From a virus: a stretch of DNA of 36,566 bases. Numbering within the stretch: the stretch's first letter is position 1; each line of letters opens with the position of its first letter. The translations under genes were made by a program, and so were the position numbers. Below the pieces are notes generated by a model that saw only the letters and a list, made by a program, of their open reading frames with translations, did no database searches and had not been told where the DNA came from. The stretch spans positions 1 through 36,566 of the IMG/VR virus record IMGVR_UViG_3300032053_000240. One strand, 5' to 3'. This document shows positions 36,386-36,566 of this stretch, one piece after another.

Positions 36386-36566
36386 AAGAGCTGGCATCAC
36401 CGCATGGCCCGGCTGGTCCGGGACGCCTTCGCGGTGCGATGCGAGCGGCCGGGTTGTGATGGCGCCGCATCTTATGTGTGCGAGTACGATCACCAACGAA
36501 GCGGCAAGCCAGTGAGCGGCCGCAAGCTCTACTGTGCGGAACACGCCGGCAACTTCGCCTTGAAGC
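36344..36566 (+). CDS. partial small zinc-finger protein, cut by the window end
   Basis: At least 74 residues are visible from ATG 36344, in the frame that begins in repeat sequence (SQLSIVNSKSQ) and then gives a clean domain: WHHRMARLVRDAFAVRCERP, GCDGAASYVCEYDH, then KLYCAEHAGNFALK. The cysteine set (C33, C38, C46 and CAEH) looks like a small phage zinc-binding fold. The frame overlaps the preceding gene by 11 bp. It runs off the right edge, so the C-terminus is unknown. Confidence 0.6.
   Translation, partial: MSSSQLSIVNSKSQKSWHHRMARLVRDAFAVRCERPGCDGAASYVCEYDHQRSGKPVSGRKLYCAEHAGNFALK

Noticed and set aside
1-36566. tRNA or rRNA genes
   Set aside because: I saw no T-loop/acceptor pattern consistent with a tRNA and no rRNA-like conserved stretch; a covariance search would be decisive.

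Overview
The window reads as most of a temperate, long-tailed (siphovirus-type) phage or prophage. Nearly all genes lie on the + strand. A complete tyrosine integrase lies on the - strand at 33700-34503. I recognise no host housekeeping gene, rRNA or tRNA, and both window edges fall inside or beside phage-type genes, so the element probably continues past at least the right edge. The host is not named by any gene. Two things point to a Gram-negative bacterium: a lipobox protein, and gene junctions packed with short dispersed repeats built on CCACGAATGAACACGAA, CCACAGAGAACACAGAG and AAATCTGTGTCTAA. From memory such repeats are common in environmental Planctomycetota genomes, but that host assignment is inference.

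Layout. 1-2360: small genes, including a protein with an AP2/ERF-like DNA-binding domain plus a zinc ribbon, and an S-adenosylmethionine-decarboxylase (SpeD)-like protein whose Ser/His/Cys catalytic spacing matches the bacterial enzyme. 2357-7725: packaging region, with a Nu1-type small terminase subunit, several small unknowns, a 268-bp array of 42 pentamers (GACNN) and a GpA-type large terminase. 7770-13520: head module with a zinc-ribbon protein, a gpW-like joiner, a lambda-type portal, a prohead protease with a nested scaffold gene, a decoration protein fused to a beta-helix, and a Mu gpT-type major capsid protein. 13537-16400: neck and tail tube, with FII-like, Z-like and U-like proteins, the tube protein, and tail chaperones G and G-T joined by a -1 frameshift at A AAA AAC. 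16412-22372: an island of fibre or lectin-like proteins, three with exported-looking N-termini, ending in a second U-like tail-terminator paralogue. 22441-30509: tape measure, more lectin-like proteins, a BR0599/gpL-like hub, a tail-tip protein and a final structural protein. 30603-31232: holin-like and coiled-coil small proteins, then a terminator-like hairpin (31324-31363). 31499-33630: a strong sigma70-type promoter and accessory genes, including an XRE-type HTH protein and a PEGA-domain lipoprotein. 33700-36566: integrase, ATP-dependent DNA ligase and small zinc-binding or unknown genes, the last cut by the window end.

How the genes work together: TerS/TerL package DNA through the portal into a gpT-type shell built on the nested scaffold and matured by the protease. 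The Z/U/V/G/GT/tape-measure set builds a non-contractile tail (no sheath gene is visible). The hub, tip, fibre and lectin proteins form the adhesion end. Integrase and ligase belong to the lysogeny/DNA-metabolism side.

The most unusual features are the GACNN pentamer array between the terminase subunits and the way dispersed repeats form leaders, start codons, N-termini, signal peptides and C-termini of many genes. I recognise no endolysin in the window.
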